Source: Paenibacillus sp. FSL H8-0079
Lineage (GTDB): Bacteria > Bacillota > Bacilli > Paenibacillales > Paenibacillaceae
DNA length: 64,000 bases
Direction: 5' to 3'
Assembly: GCF_037991315.1 (NCBI RefSeq)
Contig: NZ_CP150300.1
Coordinates: 5,208,001-5,272,000, forward strand
Position numbers and translations under genes: made by a program. Positions 27,177 through 36,476 of the stretch are shown here, in pieces. A model generated the notes under the pieces. It was given only the letters and a program-made list of their open reading frames with translations, did no database searches and was not told where the DNA came from. How positions within the stretch are numbered: position 1 is the stretch's first letter; each line of letters begins with the position of its first letter.

Positions 27177-29021
27177 ATGTGCGGTATTACCGGCTTCATA
27201 CAGTGGAATCGGGATCTGACCCAGGAATCAGAGCTGCTGGTCCGTATGACGGACAGCTTGTCGAACCGGGGGCCCGACGCTTCAGGTACATGGATCTCCA
27301 ATCCTTGTGCCTTTGGACATCGGCGTCTTAGTGTAATGGACCCCGAGAACGGGGCACAGCCCATGCATGCGTTACAGGGAGATACCTCCTATACCGTCGT
27401 GTATAACGGAGAACTATACAATGCACCCGAGTTGAAAAAGGAATTGCTCCAGCGGGGGCATCAGTTCCGTACGCAATGTGATACGGAAGTGTTGCTCGCC
27501 TCTTATATCGAATGGGGACCGGCATGCGTGGACCGGTTTAACGGTATTTTCGCTTTTGCCATATGGGATGGGGGTCGCGAACAAGTTTTTATCGCACGCG
27601 ATCGCCTTGGCGTGAAACCTCTGTTCTACAGCAATGCCAAAGACACACTGGTATTTGGCTCAGAACCCAAAGCTCTGCTCATTCACCCGGATGTGGAAGC
27701 CGCTGTTGGCCCGGAAGGATTGGCTGAAGTCTTTATCGTAGGGCCTGCACGGACACCAGGACACGGCGTATACTCTTCACTGAACGAACTCAAGCCTGCG
27801 CACGCGCTCATCTACAACCGAAACGGGATTCGAACCTATGCCTATTGGAAACTGGAAAGCCAGCAACACGAACATAACCTGGAAGAGACAGCAGCCGAGG
27901 TACGCACACTCTTGCAAGATACACTGGAGCGCCAGTTGGCATCGGATGTTCCTGTATGTTCTCTTTTATCAGGAGGACTGGACTCCAGTGCTTTGTCTGC
28001 ATTAGCCGTAGATTATTACAATCGGACGGGGCAAGGCCAAGTCAGTACGTATTCTGTCGATTATGTGGATAACGCCAAGCATTTTCAGACGCATTCCTTT
28101 CAGCCGGGTGCAGATGGGCCGTGGATTAAGCGAATGGTGGATGAACTCAAGACGGACCATCACTGGATAGAAATCGAGAACGGAGAACTGGTTCATGCGT
28201 TGACACAGGCCATGCTTGTAAGGGATCTGCCAGGTATGGCGGATGTGGACTCCTCGCTCTATCTGTTCTGTAAAGAAATCAAAAAAGGGGCCACCGTTGC
28301 CATTTCAGGTGAAGCGGCGGATGAAGTGTTCGGCGGTTACCCTTGGTTCCATCGCGAAGATATGCTGAACTCCGGTACGTTTCCGTGGTCTGTAGCGCCT
28401 GATATGCGAGCAGCGCTGTTATCCCCGGACATTCGGGAATGGATTCGACCACTCGACTATCTGGCAGACCGTTATTCGGATGCAGTGGCTGAAGTGCCTC
28501 TTCTGGATGGGGAAACGGGCAAAGCTGCACAAATGCGGGTGATGTCCTACCTGAACATTACACGTTTCATGCCTACACTTTTGGATCGCAAAGACCGGAT
28601 GAGTATGGGGGCGGGATTGGAAGTACGGGTACCTTACTGTGACCATCGTCTGATCCAATATGTATTTAACGTCCCTTGGGAAATGAAAATAACGGGCGGG
28701 CGGGAAAAAGGCATTCTGCGTAAGGCACTCGAAGGTGTCCTGCCTGACGATGTGTTATATCGCAAAAAGAGTCCTTACCCGAAAACACATAATCCACAAT
28801 ACCTGGCCGCGGTCAAACAACAGGTACTTGATATCCTGGATGATCCCACATCGCCTATCTTGCCATTAATCGACAAAGCCCAGATCCGTAATCTTGCGTC
28901 TTCACCGGATGCCGCTTCCAATCTTCCCTGGTTCGGACAGTTGATGTCGGGTCCCCAGCTATTTGCATATCTGACTCAGATCAATTCCTGGTTGAAGACA
29001 TATAAAGTCGCTATTCGTTAG
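27177..29021 (+). CDS. asnB: Asparagine synthase (glutamine-hydrolysing)
   Basis: Makes asparagine from aspartate, glutamine and ATP. The true start is ATG 27177, because the class II glutaminase needs cysteine right after the initiator (MCGITGFIQW); AAAGGATG precedes it. The glutaminase domain (1 to about 200) has NRGPDASGTW and VVYNGELYN; the synthetase domain has the PP-loop SLLSGGLDSSALSAL near residue 255 and ISGEAADEVFGGYPWF. Length 614 is close to B. subtilis AsnO/YisO rather than the shorter AsnB. Monocistronic, followed by a strong terminator. Confidence 0.95.
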   Translation: MCGITGFIQWNRDLTQESELLVRMTDSLSNRGPDASGTWISNPCAFGHRRLSVMDPENGAQPMHALQGDTSYTVVYNGELYNAPELKKELLQRGHQFRTQCDTEVLLASYIEWGPACVDRFNGIFAFAIWDGGREQVFIARDRLGVKPLFYSNAKDTLVFGSEPKALLIHPDVEAAVGPEGLAEVFIVGPARTPGHGVYSSLNELKPAHALIYNRNGIRTYAYWKLESQQHEHNLEETAAEVRTLLQDTLERQLASDVPVCSLLSGGLDSSALSALAVDYYNRTGQGQVSTYSVDYVDNAKHFQTHSFQPGADGPWIKRMVDELKTDHHWIEIENGELVHALTQAMLVRDLPGMADVDSSLYLFCKEIKKGATVAISGEAADEVFGGYPWFHREDMLNSGTFPWSVAPDMRAALLSPDIREWIRPLDYLADRYSDAVAEVPLLDGETGKAAQMRVMSYLNITRFMPTLLDRKDRMSMGAGLEVRVPYCDHRLIQYVFNVPWEMKITGGREKGILRKALEGVLPDDVLYRKKSPYPKTHNPQYLAAVKQQVLDILDDPTSPILPLIDKAQIRNLASSPDAASNLPWFGQLMSGPQLFAYLTQINSWLKTYKVAIR

Positions 29022-29050
29022 AATGACCTTCTGATCTCTCATTCATCAAA

Positions 29051-29104
29051 AAAAAAGGGTGTCAAGAGAACAGCATAATCGCTGTTCTCCTGACACCCTC
29101 TTGT
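29051..29104. terminator. Bidirectional terminator between asnB and the chemoreceptor gene
   Basis: An 18-bp stem (29057-29074 and 29081-29098) with one mismatch and a six-base loop, flanked by a run of A on the left and CTCTTGTT on the right. It separates convergent genes. Confidence 0.85.
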
Positions 29105-29150
29105 TATACACATTCATGTATGCTGAATTTCACACTGGAACCATCCATCA

Positions 29151-30845
29151 TCACACTTTAAATTGACTCAGTGACTGCTGTAACTCTTCTGCCATAGACG
29201 AGAGATCATTGGCAGCTGAAGCAATCTCCTGCATCGCAGACAGTTGTTCTTCTGATGTTGCACTGACTTCCTCTGTTCCAGCAGCCGCATTCTCTGTTAC
29301 TTCCATGATTGTCTTCATGGACACATTGATCTGCTCCACACCCGCTGCCATTTGTTCAATGGATGCAGATACCTCCTGAGTCTGACCAGCTACATTGCTA
29401 ACAGCTTCACGAATTTCTTCGAAAGTACCGCCTGCTCTATGAACAAGCTCTATACCCTCTTGAACCTCCGCGGTTACTTCTCCCATGGATTGCATTGCAT
29501 CACTCATGCCTTTGTTAATGGCAGCAACAAGTGTACTGATCTGTTCAGCTGATTTAGCCGATTGGTCAGACAGCTTACGTACCTCGGTAGCAACTACCTC
29601 GAATCCACGACCATGCTCGCCTGCTCTTGCAGCTTCAATGGCTGCATTCAGAGACAGCAAATTTGTTTGGGCCGATATTTCAGATATACTCTCCACCATG
29701 AGTCCAATCTCCTGAGAGTGATTGCCCAGTTCTTCAATAACCGCCGCAAGGGTCTGAACGGTCTGATGAATAGAATTCATCTGTCCAACAGCGGACTGAA
29801 CTGCCTCGTTACCAGACACGGTTTTGGCTGATGCATTGGTCGCTTCATCCGACATGTTCTGCGTGTTCTCCGTCATTTGTTGAAAACCCGTGGACAATTC
29901 ATTAATCGTATGGAATCCGTCCCCAACCATTCTCACCTGTGTATCCATACCGGTCGCAATCTCTTCCATCGTAACAGCGACCTGTTCAGTCGCCGAGGCG
30001 GTCTGCTCTGTACTTGCCGTTAATTCCTCGGAAGAAGCCGCAACGCGATCCGCATTGTTCCCCACCTGATGGATTAGTTGACGCAAGTTAACCATCATAT
30101 CGTTAAAGGATTGAGCCAGATCCCCGATCTCATCTCGGTTACGAATCACAATGGCCTCACCTGTCAGATCTCCATCTGCAATCTGCCTAGCAACTTTGGC
30201 TACATATGCAACGGGTTTGGAGATGATTCTACCCATGAACAGTGCGATTACTGTTCCCAGAACAATGGATGCTATCCCGATCATCACGATATATAGGAGC
30301 ACGTTATGAATAAGTTTATTTGCATTGACGATTCCGGTATCCAACGAACTTTGCTGATGCTGCTCCAAGGCACTGATACTCTGCTCAAACCTGGACACAA
30401 TTTCTGGACCTGTTTCGAGTATTAACCTTGTAATCTCATTGCTTCTTCCTTGTCTTTTTAAGTCCATCACATTTTGAGCATAGGCATAATATTCTTCTGA
30501 AATCTCGCTTGAACGATCCAGAAGATCAATCATTACTTCGGTTGTAACTTCCGCTCGTAATCCATCGCTTATTTTTTGATAATCCTCATAAAAAGCCTGA
30601 AAATCCTGCGCACTTTTATCATTGTCTTCCACCACGAAATTTCGCAACTCCACCTGCAAGGATTTCACATCAATAACCATATTTTTAATAACAAGTAGTT
30701 TAGCTGTACGGTCTTTGATTAAATCTGTATACGTTCTTTCCACTGAACGAAATTGCGTGTACGAGATCACAACCACAGCTACCAATAAAATAAGTACCGA
30801 CAAAAAACCTAACAGTAATTTACGACTAATGGAAATTCTCTTCAT
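29151..30845 (-). CDS. Methyl-accepting chemotaxis protein
   Basis: Membrane chemoreceptor of 564 residues. Transmembrane segments at about 9-29 and 182-204 enclose a helical four-helix-bundle-type sensor domain. A HAMP domain (about 205-257; [20 protein letters not shown]) is followed by the coiled-coil signalling domain with the conserved hairpin [20 protein letters not shown] that contacts CheA and CheW. The ligand is unknown. ATG 30845 follows GGGGGAAA. No sigma-D-type promoter was found in the 333 bases upstream, although other B. subtilis receptors use one. Confidence 0.94.
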   Translation of the reverse strand: MKRISISRKLLLGFLSVLILLVAVVVISYTQFRSVERTYTDLIKDRTAKLLVIKNMVIDVKSLQVELRNFVVEDNDKSAQDFQAFYEDYQKISDGLRAEVTTEVMIDLLDRSSEISEEYYAYAQNVMDLKRQGRSNEITRLILETGPEIVSRFEQSISALEQHQQSSLDTGIVNANKLIHNVLLYIVMIGIASIVLGTVIALFMGRIISKPVAYVAKVARQIADGDLTGEAIVIRNRDEIGDLAQSFNDMMVNLRQLIHQVGNNADRVAASSEELTASTEQTASATEQVAVTMEEIATGMDTQVRMVGDGFHTINELSTGFQQMTENTQNMSDEATNASAKTVSGNEAVQSAVGQMNSIHQTVQTLAAVIEELGNHSQEIGLMVESISEISAQTNLLSLNAAIEAARAGEHGRGFEVVATEVRKLSDQSAKSAEQISTLVAAINKGMSDAMQSMGEVTAEVQEGIELVHRAGGTFEEIREAVSNVAGQTQEVSASIEQMAAGVEQINVSMKTIMEVTENAAAGTEEVSATSEEQLSAMQEIASAANDLSSMAEELQQSLSQFKV

Positions 30846-31108
30846 TCTCGTTTCCCCCGTGTGCTTAAAATGACTTGCATTCTATGATTTATGTAGTAAG
30901 ACTCTTCGAAGATCTTCCCTCCTTTTGCGGAATATAGAAATGGTTAAATTTGAAACTAATTAAAATATGTTAGCACATTCACACACCCGAAAATAGGTCT
31001 TTAGTATCTACCAATACTATATTTAACGATTTTTTATATAAAATCGACAATATACTACATTTTCTATATCCAAAATCATGTTTTTTGAATCTTTATACCC
31101 AAACAAAA
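30846..31108. other. Gap between chemoreceptor and STM4011-type gene
   Basis: AT-rich, no gene. It contains a short inverted repeat CGATTTT/AAAATCG (31027-31046) in a very AT-rich stretch. A regulatory role is possible but not supported further. Confidence 0.35.
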
Positions 31109-31148
31109 AAAGACCTTACCCAGAAACATCTGCTGGTGTAAAGTCTTT
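31109..31148 (-). terminator. Terminator of the STM4011-4015-type operon
   Basis: Stem AAAGACtTTACaCCAG/CTGGgTAAgGTCTTT followed on the minus strand by TTTTTTTGTTTGG, 30 bases past the last stop of the operon. Confidence 0.8.
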
Positions 31149-31178
31149 ATCCATTTAAAAATAGTCTATCCGTTACAT

Positions 31179-32042
31179 CTAACGGTTGATCAATACAGGA
31201 TTCCGTTCAAGCAACCCACTGCCAAACGTTTCTCTGAACGGGGAATCTTCCATATGAATATAACCGATGTAACAACCACACTTTTTCATGCGACAAGGTC
31301 GATCCGCGGCCAAAGCTTGCAGACCATCGCGATACAGATGCCCAATAATTCGGCGATCCTTGTAACACCGCTTCACATGCCCCGACCCTTGCACATAAAA
31401 TACTTCCGAACCGGCAGCACAACGTTTGCCCAAGCTCTCATAATCCTGCAGATTGCCTTCAAAAAGTGGATCAATCCCGCGTAAAAACTGAATCTCTTCC
31501 GGCGTGTAATACTTGGGCCGATCTTTGAAGGCATTAACCCACATGTATACATCATCCGGTAAAGCCTGTCTCATGGACTCAATTGCGGGGAATGCACTGC
31601 GGAGTCCGACAGTACCGACACTGAAAGCAAGCCCCATCTGACGCAACGTTAGACATTGTTTTACAAAAGAAGCTTCTTTCGTCTCACGAGGATGATACGT
31701 CGCCCAAAAGGCTGCTTTATTCGCATTCAGCTCCCTTGCCCAATCCAGCTTGACGGACAGGTTCGTTTGAATCGCAACTTTATCCACATGTGGCATATGT
31801 GACAACTCAACCATCGCTTCTCGGTACCACCGACGCACCAAAGCTTCACCATAGGGATTGAAGAAAATCGAAAATTGGTGCCCCTCAACTTCCTGTTCCC
31901 TCACCCAATTCACAAATTGACGCAATTGTATTTCATCCACTTCCAACGTCTCTTTGGAATCCACTGTCTTGCTAAACGGGCAGTATGGACAGTCGTAGTT
32001 ACAGGAAGACAACTTCCCCCGATAATACAAAGTCGCTCTCAT
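31179..32042 (-). CDS. Radical SAM protein, STM4011 family
   Basis: Iron-sulfur enzyme of 287 residues. The radical SAM cluster motif is C14-X3-C18-X2-C21 (SSCNYDCPYCPFSK), very close to the N terminus, and a GEAL segment follows near residue 65. The C-terminal third has five more cysteines (C208, C226, C250, C255, C257; ending RPCRMKKCGCYIG), as in SPASM/Twitch auxiliary-cluster domains, suggesting a second iron-sulfur cluster. The family was named after Salmonella locus STM4011 and its reaction is unknown. The start overlaps the stop of the STM4012-type gene by four bases (ATGA), so the two are translationally coupled. Last gene of the five-gene operon. Confidence 0.88.
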   Translation of the reverse strand: MRATLYYRGKLSSCNYDCPYCPFSKTVDSKETLEVDEIQLRQFVNWVREQEVEGHQFSIFFNPYGEALVRRWYREAMVELSHMPHVDKVAIQTNLSVKLDWARELNANKAAFWATYHPRETKEASFVKQCLTLRQMGLAFSVGTVGLRSAFPAIESMRQALPDDVYMWVNAFKDRPKYYTPEEIQFLRGIDPLFEGNLQDYESLGKRCAAGSEVFYVQGSGHVKRCYKDRRIIGHLYRDGLQALAADRPCRMKKCGCYIGYIHMEDSPFRETFGSGLLERNPVLINR

Positions 32043-33427
32043 GAGAAAACAAACCCTTCCATCTGTTCACGAATTTCGGCAGATATAAGCCAATCTCCAA
32101 TCGCATCGGAGTAACCCAGTCCTTCTTCTGTCAGACGCAGTACCTGATTACTCTCATTGATCTCCAGCTGCGCCATACCTTCTGTCAACAGTTCAGCCAA
32201 CCAGACATAGTCGGACATCACATCGGTACCGAATCGCTGGTGGTAGTCAGACAACGCCAATCCCTCCCGATGCAGCAAGGCTTTCAAAATAAAGCGCCTT
32301 CTCTGTTCCTCACGGCTTAACACGATACCATAATCCGCCACATCGTAGCGCTCAGTCGCCACATAATCGGCTATGATGCTCTGTGTGGCCTTATAACTCA
32401 CGCCGTACTTGGAAGCATAGTGTACTTCACTCGTATAAGAGCGTGCGCCGCATCCCAGACCAACCATGCCTTCCTCCTGACAGCTGTATGGCAGAAGCAC
32501 TTTGGAGGATGACTGTTCCTTGGCAAATCTGCGCATCGAATATTGCACATAACCTTTACTTTTCAAAGTCTCACGTGCTGCTTTATACAGCTCCATCCGA
32601 ATGTCCGGTCCCTGACGGCGAATATCATCAGGCTTCACGATCGTATTTTCCCGTGTATACAAGGGGTAGATAAAGATTTCGCCCGGCTCATAGGCCAACA
32701 CTCTTTCCAGTGAATAGATCCACGATTCAACCGTTTGTCCAGGCAAACCATAGATCAGATCCAGATTCAACAATGGGAAATCATAACGAGTAAGCTTCTC
32801 AAGCGCTCGTTCGACCTCCTGCGGTTTTTGCGGACGATAGATGGCGGATGCTTCAGCTTCAATAAAACTCTGAATACCCATACTGACACGATCTACACTT
32901 CGTTCCTTCATAATGGACAGCTTGGCTTCCGTAACCGTATCTGGCGACGTCTCCACTGAGATTGATGCTTGCGAGGGGTCCAGTCCCATCACATGTTCAG
33001 CAATATCAAACAGACGGTTCAACTGGACCTCATTCAATAATGTAGGCGTTCCCCCACCAATCGCGAACCGCGAATACGGTCTTCGAGATGTAATAGGTGC
33101 CCACTGCTTCGCCTGACGTTCCAGCGCATCCACATAGCGTTCATGGGTATCATCCCGACGATCCGGCAGTGTGAACAGATTACAGAATCCGCAACGGGCA
33201 GCGCAAAAGGGAATGTGCATATATAAAAAATACGTATCCGTATTCTCTTTTTCCCAGAGTGCCCCCAGTGGCAGCGGTGGGTCAAGCTCCCGATATGCGG
33301 TCTTGTGCGGGTATGAATATAAGTAAGAACGATACGGGAAGGCAAGTACTTCACTGAGACCTGTAGTTATGTTGGATCCAGACGGTGTGGAATGGCCTGT
33401 TGTTGTATGTTGTGATTGTTTATCCAT
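32039..33427 (-). CDS. Radical SAM protein, STM4012 family (HemN-like)
   Basis: A 462-residue radical SAM enzyme related to coproporphyrinogen III dehydrogenase/HemW. The cluster motif C75-X3-C79-X2-C82 lies in HIPFCAARCGFCNLFT, followed by GGGTPTLL at 124-131, RVSMGIQSF and YGLPGQT. These show a HemN-like fold, but it sits next to STM4011/4013/4014/4015-type genes, not heme genes, so heme synthesis is not its probable job. ATG 33427 has CAGGAGG upstream. The stop overlaps the next start by four bases. Function unknown. Confidence 0.88.
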   Translation of the reverse strand: MDKQSQHTTTGHSTPSGSNITTGLSEVLAFPYRSYLYSYPHKTAYRELDPPLPLGALWEKENTDTYFLYMHIPFCAARCGFCNLFTLPDRRDDTHERYVDALERQAKQWAPITSRRPYSRFAIGGGTPTLLNEVQLNRLFDIAEHVMGLDPSQASISVETSPDTVTEAKLSIMKERSVDRVSMGIQSFIEAEASAIYRPQKPQEVERALEKLTRYDFPLLNLDLIYGLPGQTVESWIYSLERVLAYEPGEIFIYPLYTRENTIVKPDDIRRQGPDIRMELYKAARETLKSKGYVQYSMRRFAKEQSSSKVLLPYSCQEEGMVGLGCGARSYTSEVHYASKYGVSYKATQSIIADYVATERYDVADYGIVLSREEQRRRFILKALLHREGLALSDYHQRFGTDVMSDYVWLAELLTEGMAQLEINESNQVLRLTEEGLGYSDAIGDWLISAEIREQMEGFVFS

Positions 33428-33443
33428 CGGTTTCCTCCTGTCT

Positions 33444-34229
33444 CTATATTAAAAAATCACGATAAGGTACCGTCCAGACGACATCATGTGCGAGCCGGTG
33501 TCCTTGATACCCGTCTTCACCGTAAGCTGTACCATGATCGGAAAAAGCCAGGCAATACGCAGGCCGGGCGCGTTTTCGCATCGCCTCGAACAATGGCCCA
33601 AGAGCCTCGTCTACATATCGAAGTGCAGCCCGTTGAGTCTCCACCGAGTCTTCCTTGGCTCCTTCTACAAAGTAACGATTCGGACCATGAATGGCAGACA
33701 CGTTCAAAAACATAAATATCTTTTCATCCGGCGCCGTCTGTTCAAGTAGCTTTAATGCATGCTGTACCTGATGTTCTGTCGATTTGGGGTTGGTTACACC
33801 AAAGTTCATTCGCCAGTAGCTCTGTTGGAAATAGCCGGGCAATACTTTCGCAAGCGGGTTTTTTTTCGTAAAAAAAATGACACCGCCAATACAGATTGTA
33901 CGGTAACCTTCAGCTGCGAACCCGGATACGATATCCGGTGTATCGAATAGCCAGGTGTGCGGATGTGTCTTGAGTCCGGTATTCCGGGAATGAAACAGCC
34001 TTACATGAGATGCCTTATCTGTGTTGGCAGGGGTCGGCATAAAACCACCAAAGAAAGCATGGTGCGCCGCGTATGTAAAACTGCCCGGGGTATGACGCTT
34101 CTCCCACGGACCCGAACCACACAGATTAGGACAGTTCTCCTCTTCCAGCTTGGCTACGTCATAACGTAACGTATCCAGCGTAATCATTAACAGATCATGG
34201 GAGCCCACGATGGTGTTCATATCAGGCAT
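33444..34229 (-). CDS. Alkaline-phosphatase-superfamily hydrolase, STM4013/SEN3800 family
   Basis: A 261-residue protein of the sulfatase/phosphatase superfamily. Metal-site motifs are DLLMITLDTLRYD (D19) and FSDHG (D231, H232) with a further H244; the region HTPGSFTYAAHHAFFGGF is where the nucleophile (Ser or Thr) is expected. There is no sulfatase C-x-P-x-R signature. ATG 34229 is chosen over the longer frame to 34316 because AAGGAG lies 10 bases upstream; it then overlaps the STM4014-type stop by eight bases, so the genes are coupled. No signal peptide, so it acts in the cytoplasm. Substrate unknown. Confidence 0.85.
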   Translation of the reverse strand: MPDMNTIVGSHDLLMITLDTLRYDVAKLEEENCPNLCGSGPWEKRHTPGSFTYAAHHAFFGGFMPTPANTDKASHVRLFHSRNTGLKTHPHTWLFDTPDIVSGFAAEGYRTICIGGVIFFTKKNPLAKVLPGYFQQSYWRMNFGVTNPKSTEHQVQHALKLLEQTAPDEKIFMFLNVSAIHGPNRYFVEGAKEDSVETQRAALRYVDEALGPLFEAMRKRARPAYCLAFSDHGTAYGEDGYQGHRLAHDVVWTVPYRDFLI

Positions 34230-35487
34230 GTTGAATAGGCTCCTTTCGTAAAAGTTCCATTTCCCACTCATAGGTTCCGAGGCCATGGTGCTCAACCCTG
34301 TATAACAGGTCTCCAAATGGATTCACATCCAGCACATAGGCACGCGGATTCGAACCACTAGTAAGCATCACATCAATCCCGGCTGACCACGAGTTGGGAA
34401 ATGCAGACATGGCTGCTTGCGCTGCCGTTCGAACTAGCGACATCCGCTGTTCATCCAGCCCTGCTTCAGCAGGTAGCATACGCTCATTGCGCAAATGCAG
34501 ATTGGTGATCGACGTACGACTCAGCCGCATAATCGCATGACCCGCCTGTCCACCCGCAACCAGTTGGCGAATATCGTAGGCCCGTTGATCAAGCGTGGCT
34601 TTGGGCATCCAGCGTTCAATCTGTGCACCTTCTGCACATAACCAGTTCATCAGCGTAGCAATCTCTTCACTCCAGGTATACTTGCGTAGACGTCCTTCAT
34701 TGAAAAAAATCGTCTTGCCCTGTGTCTGTTCCATCCCCATCGTCGTTACAGCGATTTCATCACCTGTTCGGGGATTAACTTGATACGCGACAACGCCTGA
34801 GGCTCCTGAGCCACTTGCGAGCTTTACAAACACTCGGTTCATACCGGCATACTTCATAACTGTACGCAGATCGGTGTAACTTCGAATCGGCTGTGAAGAG
34901 GTTAACACTGGAGGGATTCGAACCCCATGTGAGGATAAATGCTGCTGACACTGTCTTTTATCAAACATCAATTGGATGTCACTGGGATCATTCATAAATC
35001 GGACTCCAGGCCACATTTCCCGAGCTTCATGGCCGATTCGATCCAAACATGCTTTCCAGCCACGAAACCACTGAGCAGGAGCGTAGATTCTTCCCCACTC
35101 CTGTTTCAATGCAAGTGTCTGTTCTGCGGAGAATGCTTCTGCACCCATTCCATCCGTTAATGTTGGCGTATCGTTCATAGCTCCAAGGAACAGTAGCTCA
35201 CGTTCCACTTCCCAATCCTCACCAGGAGCATCAATTCGAATCAAGGGTACAGGCATATTGGAATCAACTGTATCAGCGATCGTTCCGCCGTGTCTCCAGT
35301 TCTGGAGCAATTCTGCATATGGAAGTACAACCGCAGGTTTCAAACCCAATCTATGCCTGGCCTCTTGCATCCCTTGGGTTCGTCGGTTATTAGGATTTCC
35401 AATCAATAATAAGGGCTGATCTTGCGTTAGATCAGGTACATCTACTAGTTGATGCAGGCTTTCCTTCATTTCCTTTACGTCTGACAT
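34222..35487 (-). CDS. STM4014-family protein with ATP-grasp-like motifs
   Basis: A 421-residue soluble protein. Database families call it simply STM4014. I see an ATP-grasp-like pattern: K177 in FDKRQC, K222 in VFVKLASGSGASGVV (glycine/serine-rich loop), D305 and R307 in AYDIRQLV, and D387/N389 in YVLDVNPFGD at the metal site. That would make it an amide- or ester-forming ligase. The ribosome binding site is weak; the start is 3 bases after the STM4015-type stop, so translation is probably by coupling. The reaction and substrate are unknown. Confidence 0.8.
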   Translation of the reverse strand: MSDVKEMKESLHQLVDVPDLTQDQPLLLIGNPNNRRTQGMQEARHRLGLKPAVVLPYAELLQNWRHGGTIADTVDSNMPVPLIRIDAPGEDWEVERELLFLGAMNDTPTLTDGMGAEAFSAEQTLALKQEWGRIYAPAQWFRGWKACLDRIGHEAREMWPGVRFMNDPSDIQLMFDKRQCQQHLSSHGVRIPPVLTSSQPIRSYTDLRTVMKYAGMNRVFVKLASGSGASGVVAYQVNPRTGDEIAVTTMGMEQTQGKTIFFNEGRLRKYTWSEEIATLMNWLCAEGAQIERWMPKATLDQRAYDIRQLVAGGQAGHAIMRLSRTSITNLHLRNERMLPAEAGLDEQRMSLVRTAAQAAMSAFPNSWSAGIDVMLTSGSNPRAYVLDVNPFGDLLYRVEHHGLGTYEWEMELLRKEPIQHA

Positions 35488-35490
35488 TGT

Positions 35491-36333
35491 CTATTCTGTT
35501 AACGACGGGTAGCGCCAGTCATCCTCATCACTCTGTTGCTGGTCGCTAACATCTACAGATATACCCGATTGGTTCCAGCGATGGATCATTTCATTGGTCA
35601 TGTAATGGTAACTTAGATCAAGATGTTTCAGTTTCTTGATCTTGTCACTGGTAAGCAACGCCTCAGCCCCTTCATCGGACAACGTCCCTTGCGATAGATC
35701 CAGTATTTCAAGTTGATCCAGAATAGGTGCATCAGCTGCTGCTTTGGCAATCTCATCCTGAATTTCACTGTCTTTCAGACCCAAGTAAACCAGCTTTGGA
35801 AATAATCCTTTTTCTAGCAAAGGGAGTACATCTTCAAGTGATCCATTGAAACCATAATTATCCACACCCAAGTAAAGTTCCAGTTTACGCAATTCAGGCA
35901 ACTCGGCATGGGTGATTGAAGATAACACTTCTTTCGGGAGACCGCCACATATAATAATCAATTCTTCCAGCTTGGCATGCTGGAGCGGTTCTAGACTAAG
36001 ACCGCTACTGCCCATTACCGAGAAGGATTTTAATTCTGGAAAAGCACCCAACAGCGGGGTAAGATTCGTCTGAATAATCCACGATACTTCACACTCTTCG
36101 TATCCCATATCCCCGATGAACAGTTTCTTCAATGAAGGAAAGCTTGGAGCTGACTCGACTAGCGTACCTATGAACTCGTCAGGTGAATTTTCATAAGCCT
36201 GTCCCCAATCTCCGATGACCAGACTTTCCAGTGAGCTGGCCTCCGGTTTAGCTGCCAGTTCCTTAATTAATTTTTCCATACGAATGCCGTCCTCATATTC
36301 ATCGTAGGATACAACAAGCTTCACTTCTTGCAT
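35491..36333 (-). CDS. STM4015-family leucine-rich-repeat protein
   Basis: A 280-residue cytoplasmic protein. After a short N-terminal region come about seven leucine-rich repeats, for example LKKLFIGDMGYEE, LRKLELYLGVDNYG, LVYLGLKDSEIQ, LEILDLSQGTLSDEG and LKHLDLSYHYMT. The C-terminal tail is acidic and polar and ends DDWRYPSLTE. ATG 36333 has GGAGGG in front. It is the first gene of the STM4015-4014-4013-4012-4011 operon. The repeats suggest protein or substrate binding; the tail might be a modification site (speculation). Function unknown. Confidence 0.85.
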   Translation of the reverse strand: MQEVKLVVSYDEYEDGIRMEKLIKELAAKPEASSLESLVIGDWGQAYENSPDEFIGTLVESAPSFPSLKKLFIGDMGYEECEVSWIIQTNLTPLLGAFPELKSFSVMGSSGLSLEPLQHAKLEELIIICGGLPKEVLSSITHAELPELRKLELYLGVDNYGFNGSLEDVLPLLEKGLFPKLVYLGLKDSEIQDEIAKAAADAPILDQLEILDLSQGTLSDEGAEALLTSDKIKKLKHLDLSYHYMTNEMIHRWNQSGISVDVSDQQQSDEDDWRYPSLTE

Positions 36334-36378
36334 GAGTAGATCCCTCCGTTTAGGTTCATATATGATTCGTTAATTTGA

Positions 36379-36408
36379 ATGTTAACCCATACCACACAAG
36401 GCTTGCAA
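36379..36408 (-). promoter_or_regulatory. Second candidate promoter of the STM4015-4011 operon
   Basis: Minus strand -35 TTGCAA (36403-36408), 18-base spacer, -10 TAACAT (36379-36384). Hexamers are two mismatches from consensus each, so this is weaker evidence than position suggests. Confidence 0.35.
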
Positions 36409-36447
36409 CTTCTTCCAACTCCAGTCCCAATGAGATTCCCAATCGTG

Positions 36448-36476
36448 CAATGTAAACCATTTCTCATATAGGTACA
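36448..36476 (-). promoter_or_regulatory. Candidate promoter next to the LexA-like palindrome
   Basis: Minus strand -35 TTGTAC (36471-36476), 17-base spacer, -10 TACATT (36448-36453). The -35 begins at the last base of the palindrome 36476-36489, the arrangement expected for an operator that blocks RNA polymerase. The leader to the first start would be about 110 bases. Confidence 0.45.
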
